A DNA stretch of 64,000 nucleotides. Source: Pontibaca salina. GTDB taxonomy: Bacteria; Pseudomonadota; Alphaproteobacteria; Rhodobacterales; Rhodobacteraceae. The translations under genes and the position numbers were made by a program. The notes beneath the pieces are model-generated. The model ran no database searches. It was not told where the DNA came from and worked only from the letters and a program-made list of their open reading frames with translations. Where the stretch lies: positions 35,930-99,929 of the forward strand of contig NZ_JAEIJD010000010.1 in assembly GCF_016307205.1 (NCBI RefSeq), in the 5' to 3' direction. This document shows positions 28,046 through 37,541 of the stretch, piece by piece (within the stretch, counting starts at the first letter, position 1; the number at the start of each line of letters is the position of its first letter).

Positions 28046-28423
28046 TGGCTGAGCCGCAGGATGCGGTTGCGGTGATTCTCGCGTCCCCTGCCAGAAAAGG
28101 CGTCGGTTGCGCCAGACCCGCAATGATCCCACATGTTGTCGGAACTGGACTGTAATCGGGATGGCTGCACCGAGGCGCCGTTCGTTGGGCCTTGAGACGG
28201 CGCAGAGCCAAAATTCTCATGGCGCGATCCGAGACAAGAAGCGCGGCGATTGCCGTCAGGTTGACAGGTTCGGCACCATCTGACTGATTGGGTCCGCCTA
28301 CTCAAGTAATTAGGTTTCGCGCCGTATCAGCGGGACGTCCGTTCGCATGGGCGGCATGTGGTTTGCAACCTTCTTGGCATCACCAGCATCCGCAGCGAAT
28401 AAAACGCAAGAACGAGGTATCGA
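28046..28423. other. 378-base stretch without a convincing gene
   Basis: Between the HIT gene and the DMT transporter. Reading both strands I found only short frames without start/Shine-Dalgarno pairs or recognisable motifs. Base composition is like the coding surroundings rather than AT-rich, so this could be a long-decayed gene. The last 30 bases hold the RBS AACGAGGT for the transporter. Confidence 0.5.
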
Positions 28424-29359
28424 ATGTCCACGCCCACACTGGTTCAGCAGCACAATACCGGCGTCGGAATGATCATGATGATTGTGGCGATGCTGCTGTT
28501 GCCGATGGGTGACAGTTTTTCCAAGTCGCTGACCGCGATCATGCCCGCGGCGGAGGTAACGATGTGGCGCCTGTTGTCGCAGGCAGTTTTCCTGATTCCG
28601 GTGGCGGTCGTCCTGCGTCGGCGCTTACATGGGCGGATGTTCTCGCCGGTCGTGGCGCTGTCCGGATTGCTGATCACGATCACGTTGCTGGGTTTGATCG
28701 GGGCCTTTGCCAAGATGCCGATTGCCACGGCGATCTCGATCTTTTTTGTCGAGCCGCTGTTGTTGACGCTGCTGGCCGGTCCGCTGCTGGGGGAGAGGGT
28801 AGGACCGCGTCGTATTGCTGCGGTTGTGGTCGGTTTGATCGGGGCCTTGATCGTAATTCGGCCCGGATTTACGACTTTTGGCTTTGTCGTGATCTATCCG
28901 TTGATTGCGGCGGCAAGCTATGCGCTGAACATGATCGTCCTGCGACGTGCCAGCGGAACGCGCTCGGGGTTGACCGTGCAATGCGGCGCATCCGCCTATG
29001 CAGGTGTCGGTATGTTGCTGGCAATGATCTTCTGGTACGGACCGGAAGTCGTAACCGAGGCTCCGGCGACCTTTCCTTTGTGGGCCTGGGGCGCGATTGT
29101 GGCGGCAGGCGGCCTTGCCGCAACCAGTTTCGTACTGATCGCCGAGGCATTCCGCCAGGTTGAGGCCAGCACATTGGCACCGTTTCAGTATCTTGAAATC
29201 CTTGGAGCGACTGCGGTGGGCTATATGGTTTTTGGTGATTTCCCCGATGCAATGACCTGGTTGGGCGTCGCCATCATCTTGGCTTCGGGGATCTATGTGT
29301 TCTATCGAGAAAAAAAGGTGGCGACCGCCGAGACCAAGGCGCGCAGCGGGGGGCGGTAA
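28424..29359 (+). CDS. EamA/DMT-superfamily transporter
   Basis: 311 residues with ten hydrophobic helices in two EamA repeats. First repeat begins GVGMIMMIVAMLLLPMGDSF with the loop MPAAEVTMWR; second begins near FVVIYPLIAAASYALNMIVLRR. The signature LAPFQYLEILGATAVGYMVFGD before the last helices is typical of drug/metabolite transporters of the RhaT/EamA group. Substrate unknown, and no neighbour gives a clue. Start ATG preceded by ACGAGG about 5 bases away. Confidence 0.88.
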   Translation: MSTPTLVQQHNTGVGMIMMIVAMLLLPMGDSFSKSLTAIMPAAEVTMWRLLSQAVFLIPVAVVLRRRLHGRMFSPVVALSGLLITITLLGLIGAFAKMPIATAISIFFVEPLLLTLLAGPLLGERVGPRRIAAVVVGLIGALIVIRPGFTTFGFVVIYPLIAAASYALNMIVLRRASGTRSGLTVQCGASAYAGVGMLLAMIFWYGPEVVTEAPATFPLWAWGAIVAAGGLAATSFVLIAEAFRQVEASTLAPFQYLEILGATAVGYMVFGDFPDAMTWLGVAIILASGIYVFYREKKVATAETKARSGGR

Positions 29360-29431
29360 GCAAAGTCCTACGGTCAGTTGCTGGCTTCGCCTATCTGGTC
29401 AGCTTTTTGCGCCCCTTGCGTACCCATCGGC

Positions 29432-30319
29432 TCATCCGGCGCCGGAGGTGGTGTCATGACCCGTCTGTGCCTCTATTGCGGCGTTGATTTCGGCCCCCAG
29501 CAATACGACGAGGGCCGAGATCCACAGCCATAGCAACAACACGATAATACCGGCGAGCGATCCGAAGCTTTCGTTATACGAACTGAAATTGCTCACGTAG
29601 GTCGAAAATCCCGCCGACGCCGCGATCCAAAGCAAGCAAGCCGACACTGCGCCTGGCGTCACCCATTTCCATTCGGGACGGTCCCGTGAAGGGCCAACGC
29701 AATACATCACTGACAGCCCCAAGAGTAACAGGATAAGCATCACGATCAGGCTGCCGGCAGTCACGGTGAATTTCGCGCCCGCGCCCAGTGGCAACAGCCC
29801 GAGTACAGCCGGCAAAGCGAGAGTCAGCCCAATGGCCAAGATAAAGCCGATGATCAGCAGCAGGGTCAGGCCGAACGTAAGCGCCTTGAGCTTGATAAAG
29901 CCGCGTTTTTCCTTCTCGTCATAGGCAACGTTCAATCCTTCGAGCAGGCTACCCACCCCCTTGGATGCGGAATAAAGCGCGATGAGAATACCGCCGATTG
30001 CTGCCAACCCAAGACCACCAGTTTCACTGCCGGCCACTTTCTGCGCCTGTCCGATGACGATTTCGCTGACATCGGCGGGCAGGAAACCCGACAAATCGTC
30101 AAGCTGCGCGACAATATCCGAAGGATCTAAAACCAGACCGGCGATGGCTATGAACGCGGTAATTGCGGGGAAAAGCGCAAGAAGCGCATAAAACGCGACC
30201 CCCGCAGAAATCAGCGTGACGTGGTCCTCGGTGACCTTGCACTTTAGGCGCATTGCGATGTCTTTCCATCCCTTTGCGGGGATGCGGCTCGGTGTCTCTG
30301 GGTGGCGACCACGGTCCAT
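29432..30319 (-). CDS. YihY/BrkB-family membrane protein
   Basis: 295 residues, six helices. DHVTLISAGVAFYALLALFPAITAFIA near residue 32 is the YihY (UPF0761) signature; GGILIALYSASKGVGSLLEGLNVAYDEKEKRGF follows at about 108, and SFGSLAGIIVLLLWLWISALVVLLGAEINA closes it. Once labelled RNase BN in error. Function uncertain, envelope-related. It faces the same way as the small gene at 30422 and the decayed gene at 30707, a grouping often seen with stress/holin-like small proteins. Confidence 0.9.
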   Translation of the reverse strand: MDRGRHPETPSRIPAKGWKDIAMRLKCKVTEDHVTLISAGVAFYALLALFPAITAFIAIAGLVLDPSDIVAQLDDLSGFLPADVSEIVIGQAQKVAGSETGGLGLAAIGGILIALYSASKGVGSLLEGLNVAYDEKEKRGFIKLKALTFGLTLLLIIGFILAIGLTLALPAVLGLLPLGAGAKFTVTAGSLIVMLILLLLGLSVMYCVGPSRDRPEWKWVTPGAVSACLLWIAASAGFSTYVSNFSSYNESFGSLAGIIVLLLWLWISALVVLLGAEINAAIEAQTGHDTTSGAG

Positions 30320-30421
30320 GAAAAGCTCCTGCTGCTTTAGCGCGCCGGCCCGCTGTTAATGTGGGCCGACAAAAAGGATCAGGACCTGGGATTGCCCAGA
30401 CCCTCTTTGTTGGCGTTATGT

Positions 30422-30655
30422 TTAACCGGTATCTGCCATTCGCTCGGCCGCCGACTTTGTCTTGTCTGCGGCGGCTTGGGCTGCGGTCTTATCGCCCGGT
30501 GCGCGCTCGTCGATTTCCTGTAAGGTTTCATCGGCGACCTTCTGTGCTTCGGACAACCTAGCATAAACGACTCTTCCGGCCTTCGCGCACTCTTCTTCGT
30601 AGAAATATTTGATCGCCTGTTCGATTTCGGACGGGGATCTGTGGTTATTCGTCAT
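30422..30655 (-). CDS. small acidic helical protein
   Basis: 77 residues from the ATG with GAGGT about 7 bases upstream (a longer frame adds four residues). Entirely charged and alanine-rich, with glutamate/lysine repeats through EIEQAIKYFYEEECAKAG and AAADKTKSAAERMA; a long helix or coiled coil is likely, no membrane segment. Resembles small stress-type proteins found beside YihY genes but I cannot assign a family. Good ribosome site and codon usage support it being real. Confidence 0.55.
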   Translation of the reverse strand: MTNNHRSPSEIEQAIKYFYEEECAKAGRVVYARLSEAQKVADETLQEIDERAPGDKTAAQAAADKTKSAAERMADTG

Positions 30656-30706
30656 CTTAAACCTCATTAAAGGTCTTTACGTCGCGTTCAACACTCTTCA
30701 CCGTTC

Positions 30707-31043
30707 TGAACGGTCTACGCAGGAAAGTTTTAAATCACTCAACCCCTTGCTCTGCAGCGGGAAGGCGATAACGGCCAGCCCCACGCCCACAATCAGTTCG
30801 CTCCAGCCAGCGTCAATCCCGGCCTCGGTGGCGCGGCGACTAACGCGGCGCTCAGCACGTTCAGTATGGCAGGAGCGATGACCGCCGCCCCAACCGCAGT
30901 CACAGCAAAGCCGACCAGCGTGCGGTACCGCCTAAAAATACGAGCGGGTTGTTGCGGGGGAAGTCGCTGAGGTCGCGGGCCGATTCGCCCCGATCCTTAT
31001 TGCGGATCGTGCCCGACGCATCGGCTAAACCTTCAAACTTCAT
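30707..31043 (-). pseudogene. decayed small membrane-protein gene
   Basis: Starts at ATG 31043 with a strong GGAGGAG. The first frame gives 47 residues (MKFEGLADASGTIRNKD, then ARDLSDFPRNNPLVFLGG) and hits TGA at 30900-30902. A second frame carries on with TLVGFAVTAVGAAVIAPAIL, a membrane helix, and a third frame gives AGWSELIVGVGLAVIAFPLQ, another helix, before TGA at about 30707. Read together they look like one gene broken by at least two frameshifts. The pattern R-N-N-P-L-x-F-L-G-G plus helix is like nutrient-deprivation/YqjD-type proteins. Confidence 0.6.
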
Positions 31044-31154
31044 CTCCTCCAAGGCTTAGAGTCTTGACAGCCTAGAGGGACCATGACCCGAAAAATGGCT
31101 GGGCAGAGAACCGGCTGGACCCCGAATGAGGACGCAGCCGGCCCCGATGGCGAA
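31044..31154. other. intergenic stretch upstream of decayed gene
   Basis: About 110 bases between the pet operon terminator and the decayed gene; contains the GGAGGAG of that gene. Probably its promoter region. Nothing else recognised. Confidence 0.4.
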
Positions 31155-31188
31155 CAAAAAAATCCCCCGCAGAGTTCTCTGCGAGGGG
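31155..31188 (-). terminator. rho-independent terminator of petABC
   Basis: On the minus strand: stem with 31164-31173 pairing to 31178-31188 (one bulged base), loop GTTC, directly followed by a T-run (A-run at 31155-31161 on plus). It lies 22 bases past the petC stop. Confidence 0.88.
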
Positions 31189-31209
31189 TTCGAACCGAAT
31201 GGCGGTGGG

Positions 31210-32001
31210 TCAGGGGGTCTTGCGACCTTTGACCGGTGCCCACAGGCGCTTGTTTGTCAGGTAAAGCAGAACCGACAGGATCGTCAGGAACAGCACACCG
31301 ATAAACCCGGCCTGCTTGCGGGCCATCATCTTGGGTTCGGCGGCCCACATCAGGAAAGCCGAAACATCGACCGCCATGGCGCGCATATCGTTGGCGTGAC
31401 CATCGGCAAACTCCACTTGCTCATCGAACAGTGGCGGCGCCATCGAGATCCAGCCCCCTGGAAAAGCGGTATTCTCATAGAATAGCGTGCCCGCCTCTTC
31501 CTTTTCTTCACCGGTATAGCCGACCAGAAGTGATGCGATGTATTCTGCCCCGCCCATCCCTTTGAACAGCTGGTTAAGCCCCAACCCGTAAGGGCCGTGA
31601 AAACCGGCACGCGACTTGGCCATCATGCTCAGGTCAGGAGCTCCCATTGCCGTGTTGGCAGGGAAATGGTCGGTCGGAACTGCTGGCCGATAGTCGTCGA
31701 GTTCGGAGTCGAACACTTCGAACGTTTCCGCTGCATAGGCTCGTACCTGATCCTCGGACATGGTTGGTCCGCCATCTTCCGACAACGAGCGCAGCGGCAC
31801 ATATTGCAGACCATGGCAAGCTGAACAGACCTCGGTATAGACCTGAAGGCCGCGTTGCAGCTGGTGTTGATCATAGGTGCCGAACGGGCCTTCGAATGAG
31901 AAGGCAAAGTCTTCGATATGTTGCTCACCCTCTGCCGCCAAAGCGGCGGCAGGGGCAAGCGCGATGGCAAAGACGGCACCGATTGCGGTTTTCTTGAACA
32001 T
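31210..32001 (-). CDS. petC: cytochrome c1 of the bc1 complex
   Basis: 263 residues from ATG 32001, which opens a signal peptide ([22 protein letters not shown]). Heme c site [17 protein letters not shown] at about 57; [12 protein letters not shown] at about 127; the C-terminal anchor helix ([16 protein letters not shown]) ends in basic residues. It accepts electrons from the Rieske protein and passes them to soluble or membrane cytochrome c. Third gene of the minus-strand petABC operon, 16 bases after petB, ending at a clear terminator. A longer upstream frame exists but lacks a leader. Confidence 0.97.
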   Translation of the reverse strand: MFKKTAIGAVFAIALAPAAALAAEGEQHIEDFAFSFEGPFGTYDQHQLQRGLQVYTEVCSACHGLQYVPLRSLSEDGGPTMSEDQVRAYAAETFEVFDSELDDYRPAVPTDHFPANTAMGAPDLSMMAKSRAGFHGPYGLGLNQLFKGMGGAEYIASLLVGYTGEEKEEAGTLFYENTAFPGGWISMAPPLFDEQVEFADGHANDMRAMAVDVSAFLMWAAEPKMMARKQAGFIGVLFLTILSVLLYLTNKRLWAPVKGRKTP

Positions 32002-32017
32002 GCTCCCGGTCCTTTTC

Positions 32018-33367
32018 TTATTCGGCAGGGGTGGTGTCGGGCTGGGTCTTGGTATCGCCGACATTGGGTGCGTAATGAGACTGGAAATCCTCTTCGATCG
32101 TGGCCGGCGGAGTATCCGGCTTCTCGATCACCCCCAGCAGCGGCAGGATCACCAGGAAATAGGCGAACCAATAGGCCGAGCCGATCAATGAGAAGGTCGC
32201 ATAGGGCTCTTCTGCGGGCATTGCACCCAGCCACATCAGCACGAAGAAGTCGATCACCAAAAGAGCGAACCACCACTTGAACATCGGACGATAACGACCC
32301 GACCGTGTGCTGGAGGTATCCAGCCAGGGCGCCAGCGCGATCACCAGAATCGCTCCGAACATGGCAAGCACACCGAAGAACTTGGCGTCGATGATGCCAC
32401 CAGTCAGGAAGGAGGCAATCTGCACCACCCAGACTTCGCCGGTAAAGGCGCGCAGGATCGCGTAGAAGGGCAGGAAGTACCATTCGGGCACGATATGCGC
32501 GGGCGTGACCAGCGGGTTGGCTTCGATATAGTTATCGGGGTGACCTAGATAGTTTGGCATAAAGCCAACGACCGCCCAGAAAACCGTCAGGATCACCGCC
32601 AGCGCGAACAGGTCCTTCATCACGAAATAGGGCCAGAAGGGCAGGGTGTCTTTCTTTGCCTCGGCTTTCGAGGAGCGGCGCACTTCAACGCCGGTGGGGT
32701 TATTGTTGCCGGTGCTGTGGAAGGCCCAGATATGCACGATCACCAGCCCCGCAATCACGAAGGGCAACAGGTAGTGCAGGCTGAAGAACCGGTTCAGCGT
32801 GGCATTATCCACCGCCGGTCCGCCCAGCAGCCATGTTTGCAACGCTTCACCAACGAAGGGGATCGCCCCAAACAGGCCAGTAATCACCGTGGCACCCCAG
32901 AACGACATCTGTCCCCATGGCAGCACATAGCCCATGAAGCCGGTTGCCATCATCAGCACAAAGATCAGCATGCCGATGATCCACGTGATCTCACGCGGGG
33001 TCTTGTAGCTGCCATAATAGAGGCCGCGGAAAATATGCGCATAGACGGCGATAAAGAACAGCGAGGCACCGTTGGTATGGATATAGCGCAGCATATGCCC
33101 GCCATTCACGTTGCGCATGATGTGTTCAATCGACGCAAACGCCTGATCGACATGCGGCGTGTAATGCATGGCCAGTACGATACCGGTGACGATTTGCAGC
33201 GCCAGACAGAAGGCCAGAACGATGCCCCAGATCCACATCCAGTTCAGGTTTTTGGGGGTCGGGATCATCAGCGTGCCGTAGATCAGGCTGAGGACCGGCA
33301 GGCGGCTTTCGACCCATTTTTCGCCACGGGTCTTTGGCTCGTATTGATCGTGCGGAATACCGGACAT
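32018..33367 (-). CDS. petB: cytochrome b of the bc1 complex
   Basis: 449 residues, eight membrane helices. Heme-binding histidines in [22 protein letters not shown]-type stretch (about 95-115) and in [14 protein letters not shown] (about 205-220); quinol oxidation site motif [13 protein letters not shown] at about 290; [14 protein letters not shown] near residue 145. ATG 33367 opens [18 protein letters not shown], the standard start. It holds both quinone sites and the two b hemes. Starts 11 bases after petA, second gene of petABC. Confidence 0.97.
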   Translation of the reverse strand: MSGIPHDQYEPKTRGEKWVESRLPVLSLIYGTLMIPTPKNLNWMWIWGIVLAFCLALQIVTGIVLAMHYTPHVDQAFASIEHIMRNVNGGHMLRYIHTNGASLFFIAVYAHIFRGLYYGSYKTPREITWIIGMLIFVLMMATGFMGYVLPWGQMSFWGATVITGLFGAIPFVGEALQTWLLGGPAVDNATLNRFFSLHYLLPFVIAGLVIVHIWAFHSTGNNNPTGVEVRRSSKAEAKKDTLPFWPYFVMKDLFALAVILTVFWAVVGFMPNYLGHPDNYIEANPLVTPAHIVPEWYFLPFYAILRAFTGEVWVVQIASFLTGGIIDAKFFGVLAMFGAILVIALAPWLDTSSTRSGRYRPMFKWWFALLVIDFFVLMWLGAMPAEEPYATFSLIGSAYWFAYFLVILPLLGVIEKPDTPPATIEEDFQSHYAPNVGDTKTQPDTTPAE

Positions 33368-33378
33368 TTGTTGTTTCC

Positions 33379-33954
33379 TTATCCCAGTTGGATCGTTGTA
33401 TCGTCGACAAAGGACGCGACGGGAATGTGCAGGTTTTCCGGTGCCGGACCTTTGCGGATGCGTCCCGCAGTATCGTAATGCGAACCATGGCAGGGGCAGA
33501 ACCAGCCGCCATATTCGCCTGCACCATCGCCGATTGGAACACAGCCCAAGTGGGTGCAGACACCGATCATCACCAGCCATTGCTCTTTGTCATCGATGAC
33601 GCGGTTGATATCCGATGCATCGGTGCCGGGTTTGTTGGGGTTCTCCGAGGTCCGGTCAATCAGGTCGGTGAGAGCAACCGCTTTGGCAGCTTCGATTTCT
33701 TCTTGGGTTCGATAACGGATGAAGACCGGCTTGCCGAGGTATTTCACCGTGAGCTGGGTGCCTTCTTCGACACCGCTAATATCGACATAAATCGAAGAAA
33801 GGGCCTGCACATCAGCAGAGGGGTTCATCTGATTAACCAGTGGCCAGATAGCGGCACCTGCGGTCACGGCTCCGGCGCCTGCGGTGGCATAGTAGAGGAA
33901 ATCTCTCCGGGTGCCTTCGTGGTCTTCTGCGTGGGACACGAGGTTTTGCTCCAT
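33379..33954 (-). CDS. petA: Rieske iron-sulfur protein of the bc1 complex
   Basis: 191 residues. Tat-type N terminus with [16 protein letters not shown] and one anchor helix (about 18-38), then the Rieske domain with the two ligand boxes CTHLGC (about 131) and CPCHGSH (about 151) that hold the 2Fe-2S cluster and disulfide. First gene of petABC; the 162 bases upstream (33955-34116) should hold the operon promoter and separate it from thiQ, which is transcribed in the same direction. Confidence 0.97.
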   Translation of the reverse strand: MEQNLVSHAEDHEGTRRDFLYYATAGAGAVTAGAAIWPLVNQMNPSADVQALSSIYVDISGVEEGTQLTVKYLGKPVFIRYRTQEEIEAAKAVALTDLIDRTSENPNKPGTDASDINRVIDDKEQWLVMIGVCTHLGCVPIGDGAGEYGGWFCPCHGSHYDTAGRIRKGPAPENLHIPVASFVDDTTIQLG

Positions 33955-34116
33955 TTCCTGCGCCCGTCACCGGGCATGGGTCTGCGCCGCATTGCGCGAC
34001 ATATATGCGCGGGTGTCTAGCGGCGCAGTGCGCGTTCGTCCAGTCGTGATGGCCCCACAGAGGGGCGATTCGTGTTTGCTGTCACCGATTTGCCGCGTTG
34101 CGGGCCACGGGGCGGA

Positions 34117-34818
34117 TCAGCCTGTGCCACCTAAATAGGCCCGGAGTGCAGCGGGCGGATTGTCCAGCAGCGGCCCGGTTTCCTGCGGCGCTAGGGCAAC
34201 ACCTTCGTCCACCAGAATGATCTGGTCAGTAATACGGCGCGCGTCCGCCGGGTCATGGCTAACCATCAGCACGGTGGCCCCGGTTTCCGCCGAAAGCTCC
34301 GTTACCAGATCCAGCATCGCATGTTTCAGCGCCGGTCCCAGCGCGGCAAAAGGTTCGTCCAGCAACAGCAAGGGCCGGGCCTGCACCAACACTCGCGCTA
34401 GTGCGGCGCGGCTTTGCTGCCCGCCGGACAGTTCGGCGGGCTTGCGCGCCTCTTTCCCCTCCAGGTCGACGCGGGCGAGGGCGTCGCTCACGCGAGCTTT
34501 CTGCTCGCCGTTCAGGCGCAGGTCTGGACGCAGGCCCAGCCCGACGTTCTCCGCGATGGTGAGATGGGGAAACAGGTTGCCGTCTTGAAACAGCATCGCC
34601 ACAGGGCGCTTGCCGGGTGCAGCCGTGGTCATGTCCTGATCGCGCCATAGGATGCGACCTTGCGTGACCGGCAGAAATCCGGCGATGCCTTCGATCAATG
34701 TGGACTTGCCCGCACCCGAAGGCCCGATCACCGCGATGCGGTGGCCGGATTCTATCGCCAGATTGGCGGTGACGTTGAACGGGCCATTGCGGATAATCGC
34801 GTTTTCAAGCCTCAGCAT
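34117..34818 (-). CDS. thiQ: thiamine ABC transporter ATPase
   Basis: 233 residues. Walker A GPSGAGKST (about 32), Q-loop MLFQDGNLFPHLT, signature LSGGQQSRAALARVL (about 130), Walker B LLLLDEPFAALG (about 150) and H-loop VMVSHDPAD-type segment. It drives thiamine or TPP import with ThiB and ThiP. ATG overlaps thiP by 14 bases, so it is the last gene of a thiB-thiP-thiQ operon under the TPP riboswitch. Confidence 0.95.
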   Translation of the reverse strand: MLRLENAIIRNGPFNVTANLAIESGHRIAVIGPSGAGKSTLIEGIAGFLPVTQGRILWRDQDMTTAAPGKRPVAMLFQDGNLFPHLTIAENVGLGLRPDLRLNGEQKARVSDALARVDLEGKEARKPAELSGGQQSRAALARVLVQARPLLLLDEPFAALGPALKHAMLDLVTELSAETGATVLMVSHDPADARRITDQIILVDEGVALAPQETGPLLDNPPAALRAYLGGTG

Positions 34819-36361
34819 GGCCGCGCCCCCCGCGATCGAAAATCCAGAACAGCGCCATCGACAGCGCGAGCAGCAATAACGCCGCGCCAGCAGCCGCTTG
34901 CATTTGATAAGCTCCCATCAACCGATAGATTTGTAGCGGGAGCGTCGTGCGTTCGGGCGAAGCGAACAGCGCGATCACGCCAAGATCGCCCATCGACAGG
35001 GCGGCTGCAAGCCCGGCGGCAAATCCGATCTGCGCGCGCATCCGCGGCAGCAATATTCGCAGCAGGAATAACGTGCTGCTCATATCCAGCGACAACGCCA
35101 GCCGCCCGTTTTGCGCCACAATCTGACGTGCGCGGGGAATAAGAATGCGTAGCGCAAAGGGCAGGGCCATCACCGCATTGACGAGCGCCGTCAAAGGCAG
35201 GGCCAGCGCAAAAACATCCGTGACCGGATGCAGAATGACAAACAGGCCGGTCCCGATGACAAGCGGCGACACCGCCAGCCCCAGCAGCCCGGCCAGTTCG
35301 ATCGCGCCACCACGACCGGCGGCGACCGTTGCTGCCATTGGCAGCGCCAGCAGCAGCATCGCAACCGTACTGGCCAGCGCCACCAGTACCGAATTCAGCG
35401 CGGCCTGCCAGACGCTGGCCGGCAAACCGGGCAGACCCGCTGCGCCCGAGGTGATGATCGCGGCCAGCGGCAACATCAGGAACAGCGCCGCCAGGGCGAT
35501 CAGCGCGCCATCCAGCAGACGATGACCAAATGTATTGGCGTCCCAGCGTTGCACCGGACGCTCCAGTCCGCCGCCAAACCCATCGCCCCGCCCCAGCTGC
35601 AGCGCGACCAGCGCCGCCGCTACGGTCAGCGCGATCTGCACACAAGACAATAACGCCGCCCGGCCCAGATCGAAGTCAAAGCGGAACGCCTGATAGATTG
35701 CCAGCTCGATGGTGGTGGCGCGCGGCCCGCCACCCAGCGTCAGTGCGACGGCAAAACTGCTGAGGCAAATGGCAAAGATCACCGTTGCAGCACTGGGAAC
35801 GACGCGCATCAACATCGGACGCTCCAATAATCGCCAGATCTCGCGCGGTCCCGCGCCCAGTTGCGCAGCAAGACGGAACCGCTCGGCGGGGATCTCTTGC
35901 CAGCCTTGCAGGATCAGCCGCGCCGCCAGCGGCAGGTTAAAGAACACATGCGCCAGCACCACGCCATGCAGGCCATAAATCTGCACCGGCGGCAGGTTCA
36001 GCACTCCCAGCGCCGTGCTGATCCAGCCCGCCCGCCCGAACACCGTCAGCAGCCCCAGAACGGCCACGATCACCGGCAGGATGAATGGCGCGCCCAACAG
36101 CCCAACCAGCGCCCGCCGTCCGGCAAAGCGCCGCCGCGCCAGCGCCCGTGCCACCGGCACCGCCAGCGCAACACTGATCAAGGCCGAAAGCACAGCCTGC
36201 ACGACCGTGAACCGCACCGCCGCCCAATCTGCCGGGCGCAATCCCGCGCCGGGCTCGGCGCGCAAGGCCACGGCAACCAAAGCCCCAAGGATCAGCGCCC
36301 CGACCAGTGTGCCCGTGGACCAGCCCGGCCAGCGGGCTAGCGGGACAGCGCGGTCAGCCAT
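34805..36361 (-). CDS. thiP: thiamine ABC transporter permease
   Basis: 518 residues with about twelve helices in two permease halves, as expected for the fused ThiP. The EAA-type loops are visible as EIPAERFRLAAQLGAGPREIW (about 176) and RLALSLDMSSTLFLLRILLPRMRAQI (about 425). It forms the membrane channel for thiamine. The start overlaps the thiB end by 25 bases and the 3' end overlaps thiQ. High alanine, leucine and arginine content is normal for this GC-rich genome. Confidence 0.95.
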   Translation of the reverse strand: MADRAVPLARWPGWSTGTLVGALILGALVAVALRAEPGAGLRPADWAAVRFTVVQAVLSALISVALAVPVARALARRRFAGRRALVGLLGAPFILPVIVAVLGLLTVFGRAGWISTALGVLNLPPVQIYGLHGVVLAHVFFNLPLAARLILQGWQEIPAERFRLAAQLGAGPREIWRLLERPMLMRVVPSAATVIFAICLSSFAVALTLGGGPRATTIELAIYQAFRFDFDLGRAALLSCVQIALTVAAALVALQLGRGDGFGGGLERPVQRWDANTFGHRLLDGALIALAALFLMLPLAAIITSGAAGLPGLPASVWQAALNSVLVALASTVAMLLLALPMAATVAAGRGGAIELAGLLGLAVSPLVIGTGLFVILHPVTDVFALALPLTALVNAVMALPFALRILIPRARQIVAQNGRLALSLDMSSTLFLLRILLPRMRAQIGFAAGLAAALSMGDLGVIALFASPERTTLPLQIYRLMGAYQMQAAAGAALLLLALSMALFWIFDRGGRGHAEA

Positions 36362-37314
36362 TCATCCAGCGCCAAGTCGCGCAGCGCTGCGGCCTCATCG
36401 GAGGGCAGCAACAAAACCTGTTCGGCGGGGAGCGGCGTGCCGAACCCCTCGGGCAATCCACCCTCGGGCAGCACGGCGGGATACATCCAGTTGCCGGTCA
36501 TTATCGCGGCCTGTGCTGCATCGCTCAGCATGAATTGCAGGAATTGCTCGGCCAGTTCTGGCTGGTCGCTGCTGGCCAGTTTCGCAGCCACCTCGATCTG
36601 CGCGTAATGGCCTTCATCAAAGACCGCCGCGGTCTTGCTGTCATCATCCTCGGCAATCCGGTGATAGGCGGGGGAGGTGGTGTAGGACAGCACCATGTCA
36701 GCCTCGCCATTCAGGAACAGGCCATAGGATTCGCTCCAGCCCTTGGTGACGGTCAGAATATTGTCGGCTAGCTTGGCCCAGATTTCCGGTGCCGCGTCGC
36801 CATAAGCCGTCTTGATCCAGAGCAGCAGCCCCAGACCGGGCGTGGACGAACGCGGGTCCTGAATCACGATCTTAAGATCGCTCTCGGCCAGATCTCGGAA
36901 GTTGGCCGGTGCCTTGAGGTCGGTATTGTGCACAAAGGCAAATAGCCCCCAGTCATAGGGCACGAAAACCGGATCGTCCCATTCCACTGGCAGCGCGTAT
37001 TCGGCGTCGACACCGCTTTCTGCGAACAACCCGCTGCCGCGCGCCGGGTCGATCAGGCTGGTGTCCAAACCCAGCACCACGTCAGCCTTGCTGCGCGCGC
37101 CTTCCAGTCTCAAGCGCGCCAATAGTGCCGCTCCGTCGCCCGCACCGACCAGGTTCAGATCACAGCCGCATTGCGCCTCAAACGCCTTCTCGATCTTCGG
37201 GCCCGGCCCGAAATCGGAAACGAAGCTGTCATAGGTGTAAACCGTCAGTTCCGGCGTCTGCGCACCGGCGGCGGTGGCGCAAAGAAAGCCCGCTGCGATC
37301 GCGAGTCGTTTCAT
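36337..37314 (-). CDS. thiB: thiamine-binding periplasmic protein
   Basis: 325 residues. Signal peptide about 1-18 (MKRLAIAAGFLCATAAGA), then the typical TbpA/ThiB start LTVYTYDSFVSDFGPG, DVVLGLDTSLID (about 80) and WDDPVFVPYDWGLFAFVHN (about 110). ATG 37314 has AAAGAGGGG 6-9 bases upstream; ATG 37320 is two codons earlier but sits on top of the RBS. The 5' leader holds a TPP riboswitch and a hairpin that would hide this RBS. Confidence 0.95.
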   Translation of the reverse strand: MKRLAIAAGFLCATAAGAQTPELTVYTYDSFVSDFGPGPKIEKAFEAQCGCDLNLVGAGDGAALLARLRLEGARSKADVVLGLDTSLIDPARGSGLFAESGVDAEYALPVEWDDPVFVPYDWGLFAFVHNTDLKAPANFRDLAESDLKIVIQDPRSSTPGLGLLLWIKTAYGDAAPEIWAKLADNILTVTKGWSESYGLFLNGEADMVLSYTTSPAYHRIAEDDDSKTAAVFDEGHYAQIEVAAKLASSDQPELAEQFLQFMLSDAAQAAIMTGNWMYPAVLPEGGLPEGFGTPLPAEQVLLLPSDEAAALRDLALDEWLTALSR

Positions 37315-37320
37315 TCTCAT

Positions 37321-37445
37321 CCCCTCTTTGCGGCGACAGGCAAGGGGTGAATGCGCACCTGACCTTCCCTCCGCCAGTGTTATCCGGTTCAGGTTCAACG
37401 GGTCCGCAAATAGCACGTCTCAGCCCCACTGGGCGCCCCGAGGTG
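37321..37445 (-). promoter_or_regulatory. TPP riboswitch and RBS-sequestering hairpin of thiBPQ
   Basis: On the minus strand the leader has the THI-box core in order: GGGG..GCTGAGA (CTGAGA at 37423-37418), ACCCGTTGAACCTGA (GAACCTGA 37396-37389), GGATAACAC and GGCGGAGGGA (37375-37366). ACCT at 37444-37441 can close P1 with AGGT at 37365-37362. Downstream, CCCCTTGC (37347-37340) can pair with GCAA and GGGG at 37331-37321, burying the Shine-Dalgarno of thiB. Excess TPP would thus stop translation. Confidence 0.93.
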
Positions 37446-37541
37446 ACGTGATCCTATCGCCCCCTGCGAATCCCGGCAAGGCGAAAGCCCTTGAGGCAGA
37501 CCTCTCGCGCCGCTAAGCACGGGCGGCAAAGGAGAGCGCCC

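Noticed and set aside
31187..31196. GGTTCGAACC, a T-loop-like sequence
   Set aside because: It is next to the petABC terminator; no acceptor, D or anticodon arm can be built around it, so it is not a tRNA.
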